64,000 bases of DNA from Scytonema hofmannii PCC 7110 (lineage in GTDB: Bacteria; Cyanobacteriota; Cyanobacteriia; Cyanobacteriales; Nostocaceae), in assembly GCF_000346485.2 (NCBI RefSeq), contig NZ_KQ976354.1:10808341-10872340 (forward strand). Reading direction: 5' to 3'. This document shows positions 45,441 through 55,694 of this stretch, one piece after another. Numbering within the stretch: the stretch's first letter is position 1; every line of letters begins with the position of its first letter. The translations under genes and the position numbers were made by a program. Under the pieces are notes generated by a model, which saw nothing but the letters and a program-made list of their open reading frames with translations, was not told the DNA's origin and ran no database searches.

Positions 45441-48400
45441 AAAGACGCTTTGACTCGTTCATATTCTGCCTTAAGTTGTGAACCGAGTGCTGAGGTTCCA
45501 ACTGTTGTACCATCACGACCGATCGCTTCCAGTTTTTGACAGAGTGTCGCAAGCTGCATTGCGCCAACGCTACCACTTAACGATCGCAAAGAATGGGCTG
45601 TACGATGTAAGGTAGCCGCGTCTTCTGATGCGATCGCCTCCCTTATTTTTTGCACTTTTTGCTGTGAATCTTCCAAGTAATTCTCTAGTAACTCTGCCAA
45701 AAGGTCATCGTCTCCTATCATCTCTTTTAAAGATTGAAATGCTTGCGCGTCAATGGCAGGGGTGAGAATTTCTGTTGGAGTTGATTCCTCTTCCTCGGTT
45801 GTGGGGGTAGAGTTGCGCTTGCGTCTGTAGTTTTCAAACGCTTGGGGGAGACTTTCAGGTCGAATGGGTTTGCTCATATAATCATTCATTCCAGCGTTTA
45901 AACATTCTTCCCTATCCCCTTGCATTGCATGAGCAGTCATGGCGATAATCCAAGGGCGTTGAGAAGCTGACCATTCTTGGCAAATCTGGCGAGTTGCTTG
46001 CAACCCATCCATTTCCGGCATTTGTACGTCCATAAAGACGATATCATAAGGATGGGAGCGCAAAGCTGACAGCGCCTCTAGTCCATTATTAGCTACGTCA
46101 GCCCGGTAGCCCAGCCGCTTTAACATTTGTAAAGCTACCTTTTGATTTAAAGCAACATCCTCTACCAGTAAAATACGTAGCGGTAACTCTTGACTTAACT
46201 GTGAATTAAATATAGGTGCTGAGGCATGAGTTGGACGCGTCTTCAGCTGTTGTCCGTTTAAAACACCCACTAATGTATTGTAAAGATGCCATTGTTTGAT
46301 TGGTTTACTGAGAACAGCAGCAAAGTTCGATTTAGCTTCTAAGTCTTTAGGCGGTAAGCATACGGAAGTTAGCAAAACTAAGGGCAGTTCTTTACAGTTT
46401 GGGAGGGAATTAATTTGGGACGCCAAACGGATGCCATCCATTTGTGGCATATACATATCTACGACTGCAAGATCGAATCGGTCTTGTTGCAACAGTTGCA
46501 GTGCTTGCAAACCGGACTCAGCACAGGAAACCACCATTCCCCAATTTGAAGCCGCTACGGTGAGAATTTGTCGATTAGTGGCATTGTCATCCACCACCAA
46601 AAGCCGTTTTCCTGCAAGATTTGACTGTTGTCCCTGAATGTTATTAGTTTCTAAATCGGGTTTTGAGGGTACTACCAGGGTAAAATAAAATGTTGAGCCA
46701 ACACCCAAAGTACTTTCTACCCACATTGTGCCGCCCATAATTTCGCTCAAGCGTTTGCTGATGGCTAAACCCAATCCAGTTCCGCCATAGCTGCGATTGA
46801 TCGAAGCATCCACCTGGCTAAATGGCTTAAACAATCGCTCCATCTGGTCTTGAGAAATGCCAATGCCTGTATCTCTGATAGCAAACTGAATTTCGTATTC
46901 TCCGTTCTCAAGTTGTTTTGCCGTCAGAGAAACAACAACTTCTCCCGATGAAGTGAATTTAACCGCATTCCCAAGTAAATTCACTAAAATTTGCCGCACT
47001 CGCGTCACATCTCCCACAATCACCGTTGGTGTTTGGGAATCGATGAGGTAGCCCAAGTCTAACTTTTTAGCTTGTGCTTGAGGAACGAGCAAGTCTAAAG
47101 CTTCTTCAATGCAATTGTGCAAGTGGAAGGGGTATGCTTCCAAGTCCAATTTGCCAGACTCAATCTTGGAAAAGTCTAAAATATCGTTAATGATAGCTAA
47201 CAAGGCATCACTGCTGTTGCGGATGGTTTCCACAAAGTCTTGTTGTTGAGCAGTCAGTTCCATACCTAGCAAAAGCCCTGTCATGCCAATGACTGCATTC
47301 ATCGGTGTACGGATTTCATGGCTCATCATGGCTAAAAACTCGCTTTTTGCTCGGTTAGCAGTATCCGCGTCTCTTTTTGCTCGTTCTAGGGCAAAATTTT
47401 TCTGGGTGAGTTCTTTGCTCTGCTTTCTTTCCTGTTCTAAGAGATAGGCGTGTGCTAAAGCAATTCCAACTTGAGTGGCGACAGATTCTAAAAACTCAAT
47501 CTCATCCTTTGTCCATTTACGGACGCGATCACACTGATGCAATACAATAGCTCCATTGGGTTGTCCCCGATCCGAAGTCCGAATCGCCAGCATTGATTTT
47601 AATCCCAATTTTTGAGCAAGAGGTTGAATGGCTGTTAATAATGGGTCAGTAAAAACATCTGAAGAAGCAATGGCTCGATCTTGAGCCAGCATCTGTTGTG
47701 CGTGCAGGTTGTTAATGACTGGAACCTCAAGACGCAATGTCGATGTATAGCCCGGTTCTAAATACTCTGCTACGATAGGAATTTGAATTGGTTCTGCAAT
47801 ATAGTTGTGAATTAAACAGCGATTTACACTAAAGTAATTTCCAATTTGAATAGCTGTAGTTTGAAAAATCTGTTTGACATCCAGCGTTTGGCGAATTTCC
47901 TGAGTCATTTGTTTCAGCAGCAAAGCACGCTGATACTGTAGTTCCATGGCTATTTGCGATAGCTTGCGCTCAATCTCTCCCCCAGCCCACTGCGCCATTA
48001 ACTTTAATAATTCTTTGTCTGCCGACTTAAACAGTTTATCTCGCGGAAGCAGAGAACAAAAGCACAGACTCCCGTAAATTTGACCCGCCACTCGAATCCG
48101 AGTTCCAATGTAGCATTCCATGCCAAAAGCTTTGTAAGCAGGGTGATTCTGCCAAGAAGAAGCACTTGTATGCTCTATGCTCAAAGGTTCATCACTTGTA
48201 AGTGTTTCAAAACAAAAGGTTTCCCTGGGGTTAAAAGAATCTCCCGGTGAAAGAGAATTATCAAATGATTTTGCGACAATGACCTCATAGCGATCGCTAT
48301 CTATTTGAGACAAAACTGCAAAATCCATCTCAAATGCCTGACAACCCATTACCAATAGATGATAAATACGTTGTTCAAAGTTGAGGTTGCTATTAGCAGC

Positions 48401-48913
48401 CACCTCGTAAAGCGCCCGCATAGAAGCCTCACTTTTTTGCAATTCTGCCTCTACCTGTTGGCGTTCTCTAATTTCTAGTTCTAGCTGTTGGTTTTGTGCA
48501 AGTAGTTGTTTTTGTTGCTGGTGAATGAGGAGTTGATTGGTAATTCGTGCCAAGACTTCTGCTTCTTCAAACGGTTTGATAATGTAATCCACACCACCAT
48601 GTTCAAATGCCTTAACTTTATCTCCTGTTTCATTTAAAGCACTAATAAAAATGATAGGAATATGAGCAGTTTTGGTATGAGATTTCAAGACTTGACAAAC
48701 CTCATAGCCATCCATTTCCGGCATAGTAATATCAAGTAGAATCAAGTTAGGAGGTTCTATTTGAGCAGATTGAATTGCCATTTTTCCACTAATGGTCTTT
48801 CTGACTTTATATCCTGCTGCCTCTAGCATTCTAGATAGCAAACGTAAGTTATCTGGATTATCATCCACTAGCAAAATATAATTATTTTTATTAGACTCTT
48901 GAAATTTTGACAT
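45425..48913 (-). CDS. Hybrid histidine kinase REC-GAF-GAF-HisKA-HATPase-REC-REC-HPt
   Basis: 1162 residues. Receiver 1 (10-130, [18 protein letters not shown]); coiled coil; two GAF domains (about 165-325 and 335-500); kinase with [11 protein letters not shown] (about 530), [10 protein letters not shown] and YGGTGLGLA. Receiver 2 starts about 772 ([12 protein letters not shown]) and receiver 3 about 912 ([12 protein letters not shown]). The C-terminal HPt domain has its phospho-His in [15 protein letters not shown] (about 1102). It has every element of a phosphorelay in one chain. The GAF domains lack the Cys-His bilin motif, so they probably do not bind a bilin. It lies 102 bases after the bacteriophytochrome gene. 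Confidence 0.92.
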   Translation of the reverse strand: MSKFQESNKNNYILLVDDNPDNLRLLSRMLEAAGYKVRKTISGKMAIQSAQIEPPNLILLDITMPEMDGYEVCQVLKSHTKTAHIPIIFISALNETGDKVKAFEHGGVDYIIKPFEEAEVLARITNQLLIHQQQKQLLAQNQQLELEIRERQQVEAELQKSEASMRALYEVAANSNLNFEQRIYHLLVMGCQAFEMDFAVLSQIDSDRYEVIVAKSFDNSLSPGDSFNPRETFCFETLTSDEPLSIEHTSASSWQNHPAYKAFGMECYIGTRIRVAGQIYGSLCFCSLLPRDKLFKSADKELLKLMAQWAGGEIERKLSQIAMELQYQRALLLKQMTQEIRQTLDVKQIFQTTAIQIGNYFSVNRCLIHNYIAEPIQIPIVAEYLEPGYTSTLRLEVPVINNLHAQQMLAQDRAIASSDVFTDPLLTAIQPLAQKLGLKSMLAIRTSDRGQPNGAIVLHQCDRVRKWTKDEIEFLESVATQVGIALAHAYLLEQERKQSKELTQKNFALERAKRDADTANRAKSEFLAMMSHEIRTPMNAVIGMTGLLLGMELTAQQQDFVETIRNSSDALLAIINDILDFSKIESGKLDLEAYPFHLHNCIEEALDLLVPQAQAKKLDLGYLIDSQTPTVIVGDVTRVRQILVNLLGNAVKFTSSGEVVVSLTAKQLENGEYEIQFAIRDTGIGISQDQMERLFKPFSQVDASINRSYGGTGLGLAISKRLSEIMGGTMWVESTLGVGSTFYFTLVVPSKPDLETNNIQGQQSNLAGKRLLVVDDNATNRQILTVAASNWGMVVSCAESGLQALQLLQQDRFDLAVVDMYMPQMDGIRLASQINSLPNCKELPLVLLTSVCLPPKDLEAKSNFAAVLSKPIKQWHLYNTLVGVLNGQQLKTRPTHASAPIFNSQLSQELPLRILLVEDVALNQKVALQMLKRLGYRADVANNGLEALSALRSHPYDIVFMDVQMPEMDGLQATRQICQEWSASQRPWIIAMTAHAMQGDREECLNAGMNDYMSKPIRPESLPQAFENYRRKRNSTPTTEEEESTPTEILTPAIDAQAFQSLKEMIGDDDLLAELLENYLEDSQQKVQKIREAIASEDAATLHRTAHSLRSLSGSVGAMQLATLCQKLEAIGRDGTTVGTSALGSQLKAEYERVKASLTSDQ

Positions 48914-48921
48914 ATTTTTCT

Positions 48922-49032
48922 GTTAGTTGTTAGTTGTTAGTTGTTAGTTGTTATCATCTCTACTCCCTACTCCCTACTCCCTACTCCCTACTCCCTACTC
49001 TCTACTCCCTACTCCCTACTCCCTACTCCCTA
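48922..49032. repeat. GTTAGTT and CTACTCC heptamer arrays
   Basis: Two different 7-base arrays stand side by side between the phytochrome and the hybrid kinase: GTTAGTT (48922-48951) and CTACTCC (48961-49032). The second reaches into the phytochrome gene and encodes its last residues GSRE and the stop. Confidence 0.9.
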
Positions 49033-52015
49033 ATTTTGTAATTTTAATAATTGTTTCTATTTGAAAATTATCAACTAAATTTTTTAAAGCAACAGCAAGT
49101 TCAAATTGCTCTTGAGGAACTTGATTAAATAATTCCAAGAGTTTGACTTCATCAATCAAAAGTGCGGCTTGATGGACTTCCGCAATCCAGTCAAGAGGCA
49201 TAACCTCTAAATCCGACGCCGTCAGTTGTTTGTATTGACTGTTAGATTGAGGCGTTGGCTGTTGATTCTCTTCTGCATAAACATAACGCAGATTCAGATA
49301 CTCCGCCATTTTTTCAAAGACAACACTTTCTTCAAAAGGTTTGGTAACAAAATCATCACAGCCATTCTGTAAACTAGCTTGTCTGTCTTCCTCAAAAGCA
49401 CTTGCAGTCAGGGCAATGATCGTTGGACTCTTTCCTTGAGTCATCGCTCGAATTTTTCGAGTGGCTTCATATCCGTTCATCACAGGCATTTGCATATCCA
49501 TCCAAATCAGGTGAGGTTCCCACTCTTTATAAAAAGCCAGGGCTTGCAATCCATTTTCCGCAGAGTACACCTCAAAACCAACAGACTCCAGTAGTTTCAC
49601 CAAAAGTTGTCTATTTTCTGGGTTATCCTCTACAACAAGAATCCGGAAGATGGGCTGTTCTGGTTCCAAGCTTATGACCTGTTTTGCAATGGTTTTGGAA
49701 GGGAGAACATCCACTTCTTTAATTAAAGTTAGTTGAACGCAACAAGTAAAAGTTGCGCCCTGACCTAAAACACTCCGAACAGTCACATCACCTCCCATCA
49801 GTCTAGCAAACTGACGGCTAATAGGCAGCCCTAAACCCGTACCTTGCATAAACTGTCGCCCATGTTTAGCCTGTACAAATGGTTCAAAAATAAACGCTAG
49901 TTCTTCAGCAGCAATTCCAGATCCGGTATCCTCTACTTTAAATTCAAAAGTAGCCTTATTTTTTCCTATCAAAGAAGAATTTTGGCAAAATACTCTTAAC
50001 ACAACACCGCCCATAGCAGTAAATTTAATAGCATTCCCTACAAGATTTATGAGTATTTGTCTCAGCTTACCTTCATCTCCACACACATATCGAGGAACTT
50101 CTGACCCTATCTCAATCGTCATCTTCAACCCTTTATCGGAAGCCTTCAGAGCAAACATTTCTTGTAAAGAATGAATGAAGCGATGTAAATCAAAAACGAC
50201 TTCATTTAAAGTCAGATGACCAGCCTCAATCTTCGCCATTTCCAAAACATCATTAATTAATGAAAGCAAATACTCACCGCTACGACTGATAATTCCTAAA
50301 CTTTCTTGGTCTTCTTTTGAAAGACAGCTATTGCGATTCATGAGTCGGGTAAAGCCCAAGATAGCATTTAAGGGAGTTCGCAACTCGTGACTCATCTTAG
50401 CTAAGAATTGACTTTTAGCCTGATTAGCAATCTCTGCTTGTTCAGCCGCTTTCTGAAGTGCTGCATGAGAAAACTCAAGTGCCACAAGCATAAGAAGATT
50501 CTTCATTTCTTGAGCAACTTCTATATCAAAAGGTTGCCAAGGAAGAGACTTTTCTCGAACCGTTTCTTTCCACAATTCAAATGATTTACGGGGAGATAAG
50601 TACAAACTACCATCTAAGTCAGAAGATACAGGCTTATTAGGATAACCCGCCCAATGAACAGTTTGAATTTGCTCTGGTCTAAACCAAATAATATGATAAG
50701 ACCTCTGATTGAGAAAAATGGAAATAATTAAAATACCGCTAATACCATAACTGAATTTTCTAGCATTAGAATAGATATTGCTTAAAGAATTTGTATAAAA
50801 AAGCTCTTGACGATGAGAATTTATCAACCAATTAACAAGTTTTTGCGTCTCAGCCTTAGAAGGAGTTTGACCAAGTAAAGTAATTTTATCTTCTAATAAA
50901 ATAGCAGCCCCTTGAGCCTGAAATAACTTTAATAAGTTTGACTCATGACGTTGAAAGATATTTCCCAAGTAATTTGACTCATTTGCCAACGCTTGCCTGA
51001 GTTGCTCTTGAACAAATTTCACTTTTTGACGATAAAAACTTAAAGTTTTTTCTTGCTGATTAAGGATTTCAATAGAAGCAAATTGTCCGACAAATTCACA
51101 AGCTTTGCGAATCTCATAATCAACATATTTAGGAGAATAATTATGGCAAGCAATCAAACCCCAAAGCTTGTTTTCATTGATAATTGAGATAGACATCGAA
51201 GCAGCAACACCCATGTTATGTAAATACTCTATATGCATGGGCGATACACTTCTCAATACAGAACCACTCAAGTCAAGCGGTTTATTGGTCAGAGAATTAA
51301 TAACTGGAAATAATTTTACAGGTTGATAATTAACATCAACAATAACACGCAACCAATTTTCATAGTAAAGTTTTCTAGCTGGAGATGGAATATCTGAAGC
51401 TGGATAATGCAGCCCCAAATAACTGTCTAAATCGCTTTGCTTATCTTCAGCAATCACAACACCGCTATAATCTGCTTCAAATTTGTAGAGCATAACCCTG
51501 TCAAACTGAGTTATTCTTCTAATTTCTCGTACTATTCTTTGAGATAATTCTGAAAAATCTGATGCACTGCGGATGTGAGAAACTGCACCCTGTAAAATAT
51601 GATAATAACCTAAAGACGAGACTTTTTCTGTTGGTGAATAAGGTTCCAAATCCAGAATTAAAATTCCATCAGAACGATGAATTGAACTCAAAAAAACTAC
51701 CGAACCTTGACCATCCTTATCAATTTTTAAGTCGAACAAGTGAACGTCTGCTAAGTTATTCTCTGCCAAAGATTTAGCTATAATATTCACCTGTTCTTCA
51801 GGGAATATGTAATTTAAGTTTTGACCAATTAAAGATTCAGCAGAAATCCCAAAAAATTCATCCGTATTTTGGCTGGCTTGCAAAATTTCCAGATGTGGTT
51901 CCTGAAGAGCCAAAAGTATCCCATGTGGCTGTATCTGACCGGGAATATGGATGGGTTCGCGATCGCAGTTTGTTAGATTAACTGGTTCTGATGGAATAAC
52001 TTCGTCAATTTCCAT
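49016..52015 (-). CDS. Bacteriophytochrome hybrid histidine kinase (PAS-GAF-PHY-HisKA-HATPase-REC)
   Basis: 999 residues. The N-terminal segment holds Cys17 in [20 protein letters not shown], the biliverdin-binding position of bacteriophytochromes. The GAF domain has PASDIP (about 205) and SPMHIEYL (about 258), with Met where plant- and Cph1-type phytochromes have the bilin Cys. PHY has the tongue motif [10 protein letters not shown]. The kinase has [10 protein letters not shown] (about 540) and QGTGLGLP, and a receiver follows (about 795 on, [11 protein letters not shown]). It is therefore expected to sense far-red/red light through biliverdin. Its C-terminal 100 residues are paralogous to the end of the giant kinase downstream. 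It is the first of four leftward signalling genes. Confidence 0.93.
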   Translation of the reverse strand: MEIDEVIPSEPVNLTNCDREPIHIPGQIQPHGILLALQEPHLEILQASQNTDEFFGISAESLIGQNLNYIFPEEQVNIIAKSLAENNLADVHLFDLKIDKDGQGSVVFLSSIHRSDGILILDLEPYSPTEKVSSLGYYHILQGAVSHIRSASDFSELSQRIVREIRRITQFDRVMLYKFEADYSGVVIAEDKQSDLDSYLGLHYPASDIPSPARKLYYENWLRVIVDVNYQPVKLFPVINSLTNKPLDLSGSVLRSVSPMHIEYLHNMGVAASMSISIINENKLWGLIACHNYSPKYVDYEIRKACEFVGQFASIEILNQQEKTLSFYRQKVKFVQEQLRQALANESNYLGNIFQRHESNLLKLFQAQGAAILLEDKITLLGQTPSKAETQKLVNWLINSHRQELFYTNSLSNIYSNARKFSYGISGILIISIFLNQRSYHIIWFRPEQIQTVHWAGYPNKPVSSDLDGSLYLSPRKSFELWKETVREKSLPWQPFDIEVAQEMKNLLMLVALEFSHAALQKAAEQAEIANQAKSQFLAKMSHELRTPLNAILGFTRLMNRNSCLSKEDQESLGIISRSGEYLLSLINDVLEMAKIEAGHLTLNEVVFDLHRFIHSLQEMFALKASDKGLKMTIEIGSEVPRYVCGDEGKLRQILINLVGNAIKFTAMGGVVLRVFCQNSSLIGKNKATFEFKVEDTGSGIAAEELAFIFEPFVQAKHGRQFMQGTGLGLPISRQFARLMGGDVTVRSVLGQGATFTCCVQLTLIKEVDVLPSKTIAKQVISLEPEQPIFRILVVEDNPENRQLLVKLLESVGFEVYSAENGLQALAFYKEWEPHLIWMDMQMPVMNGYEATRKIRAMTQGKSPTIIALTASAFEEDRQASLQNGCDDFVTKPFEESVVFEKMAEYLNLRYVYAEENQQPTPQSNSQYKQLTASDLEVMPLDWIAEVHQAALLIDEVKLLELFNQVPQEQFELAVALKNLVDNFQIETIIKITKLGSRE

Positions 52016-52394
52016 AAAGATGAATTATGAATTAATTTAAGTAAATAAATTTTCTGTCTATTTTAGTTAGACAAATTAACAAAAATTGGTCTTCGATCCT
52101 TTATCCTTCATATTTCTTTACATAACGGCTTCGATCTCCACCCATTTACTTAATTTAAAGATTAAATTCAAGATTAGCTGTAAATAAAACTAATATTAGT
52201 ATTTTTTAAAATTTTTATATAAAATCTCACAACATCTCTGCTCAGCAGTACCGTAGAATTACTGAAAATATCCTCCCTACGCAATACTGTTCGGTTAAAG
52301 ATCGTTGAGGTGTCAGAACCCCGGTATCTTTAAGATACCGGGGTTCTAATTTCCGCTTAGGAGAGTAGTACAGTACCAAAACTTCATATGGTGG
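52016..52394. other. Intergenic gap with a hairpin
   Basis: AT-rich, no gene recognised. It contains a long perfect-looking hairpin AGAACCCCGGTATCTT/AAGATACCGGGGTTCT at 52315-52347, without a clear T-run, resembling the AGATCCCCGACTTCTT palindromes elsewhere in the window. It is probably the leader of the phytochrome gene cluster on the minus strand. Confidence 0.5.
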
Positions 52395-52395
52395 G

Positions 52396-52505
52396 CTTGT
52401 GGTACGGGCGTCCTCGCCCGCCCGCTCATCCAGTACCGCCCGCCCGCTCATCCAGTACCGCCCGCCCGCTCCGGAGTGTACGGGCGGGGACGCCCGTACC
52501 ACAAG
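52396..52505. repeat. GC-rich palindromic repeat, copy 1
   Basis: CTTGTGGTACGGGCGTCC at the left is exactly inverted at the right end (52488-52505). The interior repeats a 22-base unit containing AGTACCGCCCGCCCGCTCAT. Related copies are at 57372-57515 and 58430-58529. Its GC content is far above that of its surroundings. Confidence 0.8.
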
Positions 52506-52594
52506 AGCAGAGTGTGGTTATAGACCTTGAAAACTGCGGTAAAATTTTGGTATATAGTAAAGACTAGCCATGCTAGTCTCTACACAGGATATTG

Positions 52595-55261
52595 CTAGGC
52601 AGATTTGCTTGACTGAGATTTTGCTTCCAAGTTCTCTAAACGACTTCTCAGTTCCTGATTTTGTTGCCTGAGTTGATCGACTTCAGACCGCAACTGACGC
52701 AACGCATTATCGGAACCAACACTATTTTGAACTCTAGAAATCTCTTCTTCAGCATAGCGACGCACTCGCCCATCTGGTGTTTGATCGGCTATGGCTTGCA
52801 GTGGTGCGATCGCTTTTGGTGTTTCCATTTGTCCCAAAGCCGCGACCACTGCCAATTCAGTCAAAAAGAACGTTTCCCTTGATATCTCTGTCAATCGCTC
52901 TAAAATTCGTTCTAAATTTGTCGTATTTTGACCAACTGAAATCTTTCCTAAAGCACGGATTGCAGCTAAACGAAGCGGTTGCGGGACTCCCAGCTTTGTA
53001 TACTCCATCACTAAGTTTAGTGCATCTTCCGAGGTTTTGAGTTGTGATAAACCTGCGATCGCACCACTCCGCACAACTTCATTCCAACCTGCTTTGTCCT
53101 CCAGAACAGATTTCAGCAACTTGATAACTTTGTCTTCCTTTATTTTCAAAGATGCCGATGCTGTTGCAATTGTACCTACAGCACGAGCAGTTACCGACTC
53201 CACATAATAACTAGGATCGCCCCTTACCAGCAAATCCTTCAGTGCTTTGTAACTGTCGGAAATCTTAATTTCACTTAATGATTCTACAATAGCACGGCGC
53301 ACGTGAGCATTTTTGTCTTTCAATCCAACAACTAAAGCATCAAAAGCTTGATCTAACTTGATTTCGGCGATTTGTTTTGCCACCTCAGTACGGACGCCCC
53401 AGAAAGGTTCCTTAGTTAACGCTGCAGACAGTGCCTTCAAAGCCTCCAAACCACCTTTCTTTGCCAAAGCCTCAGCCGCATAAATACGGGAGATGGGATT
53501 GGGGTCGAATTCCAACTGTGCTTTCAACTCCGGTATCGGGTACTCCAAAGATACCGTTTTCAAGAAATGATTCCCCACATCAAAGCTGACAAATTGAGGT
53601 TTTTCTTCTAATGGGAAATAAAAACTTTGTTCTCGTTCATTGACACGCACGGTGAAAGTCTTTAAGTAGGGAGTAGGGAGTAGGGAGTGGGGAGTGGGGG
53701 GGAGGGGGGGAGGGGGGGAAACTTCACCTTTGTCTTCTTCTTTAACATATCCAAAACCGATAGGAATTCTCAAGTCAAACAAACTGTTACTGCTACCGTT
53801 GTTTCCCAACTCAGCCTGGGTTTGGGTGACTGTCACCTTAGCCAACTTGGAATCTCCATCCCAGGAGTAAACTACTTTAAAATCAGGATGACCGCCACGA
53901 TAAACGTACTGGTCAAACAGGAACAGGAGATTGCGCCCGGTTGCTTTTTCAATCGCCCGCAGCAAATCCACTGTTTCTACAGTATTGTGAGCATTATCCC
54001 GCACAAATGTCTGGATTGCTTTCCAGAACAACTCATCTCCCAATTCTGCCCGCATCATGTGATAAACACACGATCCTTTCTCGTAGATGTGGCGATCGTA
54101 AAGTTCAATGGCTTCTCGATAAACGTGGGTTACCATGGGGCGGCGGTAGCGTCCGCTATCCTCAGCTAGATAACTCCGGGCTTCTAACAATCGATAATAT
54201 GCTGCTTCTTCTGCACCATATTCTCGTTCTGTCCATATGACCTCTGAATAAGAAGCCATACCTTCTTTAATCCAAGCATGAGACCAATGCTTGATCACCA
54301 CCAAATCCCCAAACCACTGGTGCGCCAATTCGTGGACAACCAAGCTTTCCGTGTTGCGGTTGTCCAGTGCGGCTCTTGCATCCAGCAAACACCTATCTGT
54401 CAACAGCGTTGTTGAAGTGTTTTCCATTCCCCCAAAGATGAAATCATCAACACACACTTGAGCGTATTTGGGATAGGGGTAGGGATAACCGTACTTCTCA
54501 CTCAAAAACTCTATCATTTGAGGAGTTTTGCCCATACTGCGCTTGGCATCTTCCTCGCGCCCTTTTTCTACGTAGTATGTTACGGGAATGCCATTCCATT
54601 CATCGCCAATTTCTGCAAAATCACCGACAGCAAGAGTCATTAAGTAAGTTGGATGGACTTGCTTTTGCAACCAGTGATAAATTTTGTAATTGCCGTCTTC
54701 ATCTGTAGCTATGAGTTCGCCATTAGAAATCGCGATGAGAGGTTTGGGAACACGAAGGCGAATTTCCGAAGTCGATAGTTGTCCCGGATAGTCAAAACAC
54801 GGGAACCAAAAACGAGAATCTTCGTCTTCTCCTTGAGTCCAAACTTGGGTGGGCTTGTTGGGGTAGTGTTTGTCTGCTTCTACAAAGTAAAGACCCCGTT
54901 GTGGTTTTTCTGCTGAGTAGGCGATCGCGATCGCTATCTGCTTGTTAATCTCAGTTGGTATATTGAGGGCGATCGACAACTGCTTTCCGTCGTACTCAAA
55001 CTGTTGTGGATTGCCATCCACTTGAACCGACTTAATGTTGAGATTAATGGCATCCAGAAGCAAGCGCTCCAGACCATTACGGATAGGTGTTAAAGTAATG
55101 CTACAAGTACCGTGGTAACTTTTGTTAGGAATATCTAAGCTGAGGTCAAGAAAAATATGCTCTACCTGTCCGGGCTTATCTGGATTGTAGTGCGGTTTTG
55201 CCCCCGGTAACTCAAAAGACTTGTATCGGTTACTCTCTGTATCAAAATAATACTGCGACAT
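52595..55261 (-). CDS. pepN: M1-family aminopeptidase with HEAT-like repeats
   Basis: 888 residues. The M1 exopeptidase motif is GGMENTS (family GxMEN) and the zinc site is HELAHQWFGD followed by KEGMASY (His, His, Glu; about residues 308-330). The C-terminal third consists of HEAT/armadillo-like helical repeats (AEALAKKGGLEALKALSAAL and similar) and ends with a coiled coil (VDQLRQQNQELRSRLENLEA). This is the aminopeptidase N layout found in cyanobacteria. A GGGAGTA/GGGGGGA repeat at 53667-53715 lies in frame and encodes the proline-rich insert SPPPPLPPTPHSLLPTPY. It is divergent from the DUF3352 gene. Confidence 0.9.
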   Translation of the reverse strand: MSQYYFDTESNRYKSFELPGAKPHYNPDKPGQVEHIFLDLSLDIPNKSYHGTCSITLTPIRNGLERLLLDAINLNIKSVQVDGNPQQFEYDGKQLSIALNIPTEINKQIAIAIAYSAEKPQRGLYFVEADKHYPNKPTQVWTQGEDEDSRFWFPCFDYPGQLSTSEIRLRVPKPLIAISNGELIATDEDGNYKIYHWLQKQVHPTYLMTLAVGDFAEIGDEWNGIPVTYYVEKGREEDAKRSMGKTPQMIEFLSEKYGYPYPYPKYAQVCVDDFIFGGMENTSTTLLTDRCLLDARAALDNRNTESLVVHELAHQWFGDLVVIKHWSHAWIKEGMASYSEVIWTEREYGAEEAAYYRLLEARSYLAEDSGRYRRPMVTHVYREAIELYDRHIYEKGSCVYHMMRAELGDELFWKAIQTFVRDNAHNTVETVDLLRAIEKATGRNLLFLFDQYVYRGGHPDFKVVYSWDGDSKLAKVTVTQTQAELGNNGSSNSLFDLRIPIGFGYVKEEDKGEVSPPPPLPPTPHSLLPTPYLKTFTVRVNEREQSFYFPLEEKPQFVSFDVGNHFLKTVSLEYPIPELKAQLEFDPNPISRIYAAEALAKKGGLEALKALSAALTKEPFWGVRTEVAKQIAEIKLDQAFDALVVGLKDKNAHVRRAIVESLSEIKISDSYKALKDLLVRGDPSYYVESVTARAVGTIATASASLKIKEDKVIKLLKSVLEDKAGWNEVVRSGAIAGLSQLKTSEDALNLVMEYTKLGVPQPLRLAAIRALGKISVGQNTTNLERILERLTEISRETFFLTELAVVAALGQMETPKAIAPLQAIADQTPDGRVRRYAEEEISRVQNSVGSDNALRQLRSEVDQLRQQNQELRSRLENLEAKSQSSKSA

Positions 55262-55694
55262 CGATGTTTACTGACCTTAGAAACCCTGAAAACTCTTAAA
55301 TTGAAAAATTTAGGCGACAACGCGATCGTTTCGTGCTGTTCCTTAATTCATTCCATACACCCTAATACTTTGCACCCTGTTATCTCTATACAGGCATTTT
55401 GTACCAAGAAAGTTTAACATTCTGTAAAAATATCATAAATATATATAGATTAGAATAGCTTGCCACTATCTAAAGGAATATATTTTTCAGATAAAGAACT
55501 TTCTTTTGCGGATTGGCATTTAAAACTGGTGTAGTTCCTCTAGAATCGCTAGAAGACCCGCCGTGTATAGAAGTAATAATTCTATCAGTAATTACCGAAA
55601 AGTTAACATCAAATAAGTCAAGGATTCCGAAAACTCCACAATGACGTTTTTACTAACCTCTAAGACAATTTGAAGAAAATAGGACATTTTAACA
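55262..55694. other. Divergent promoter region
   Basis: 433 bases between pepN (minus) and the DUF3352 gene (plus). It is AT-rich, with TATATATAGATTAG near 55439-55452 as a possible -10 region. No ORF or RNA structure recognised. Confidence 0.4.

Noticed and set aside
52242-52502. Minus-strand frame through the GC-rich palindrome
   Set aside because: Its sequence is repeat-derived (GRA/ARTT-type low complexity) and similar frames occur at each copy of the palindrome (57345-57603).
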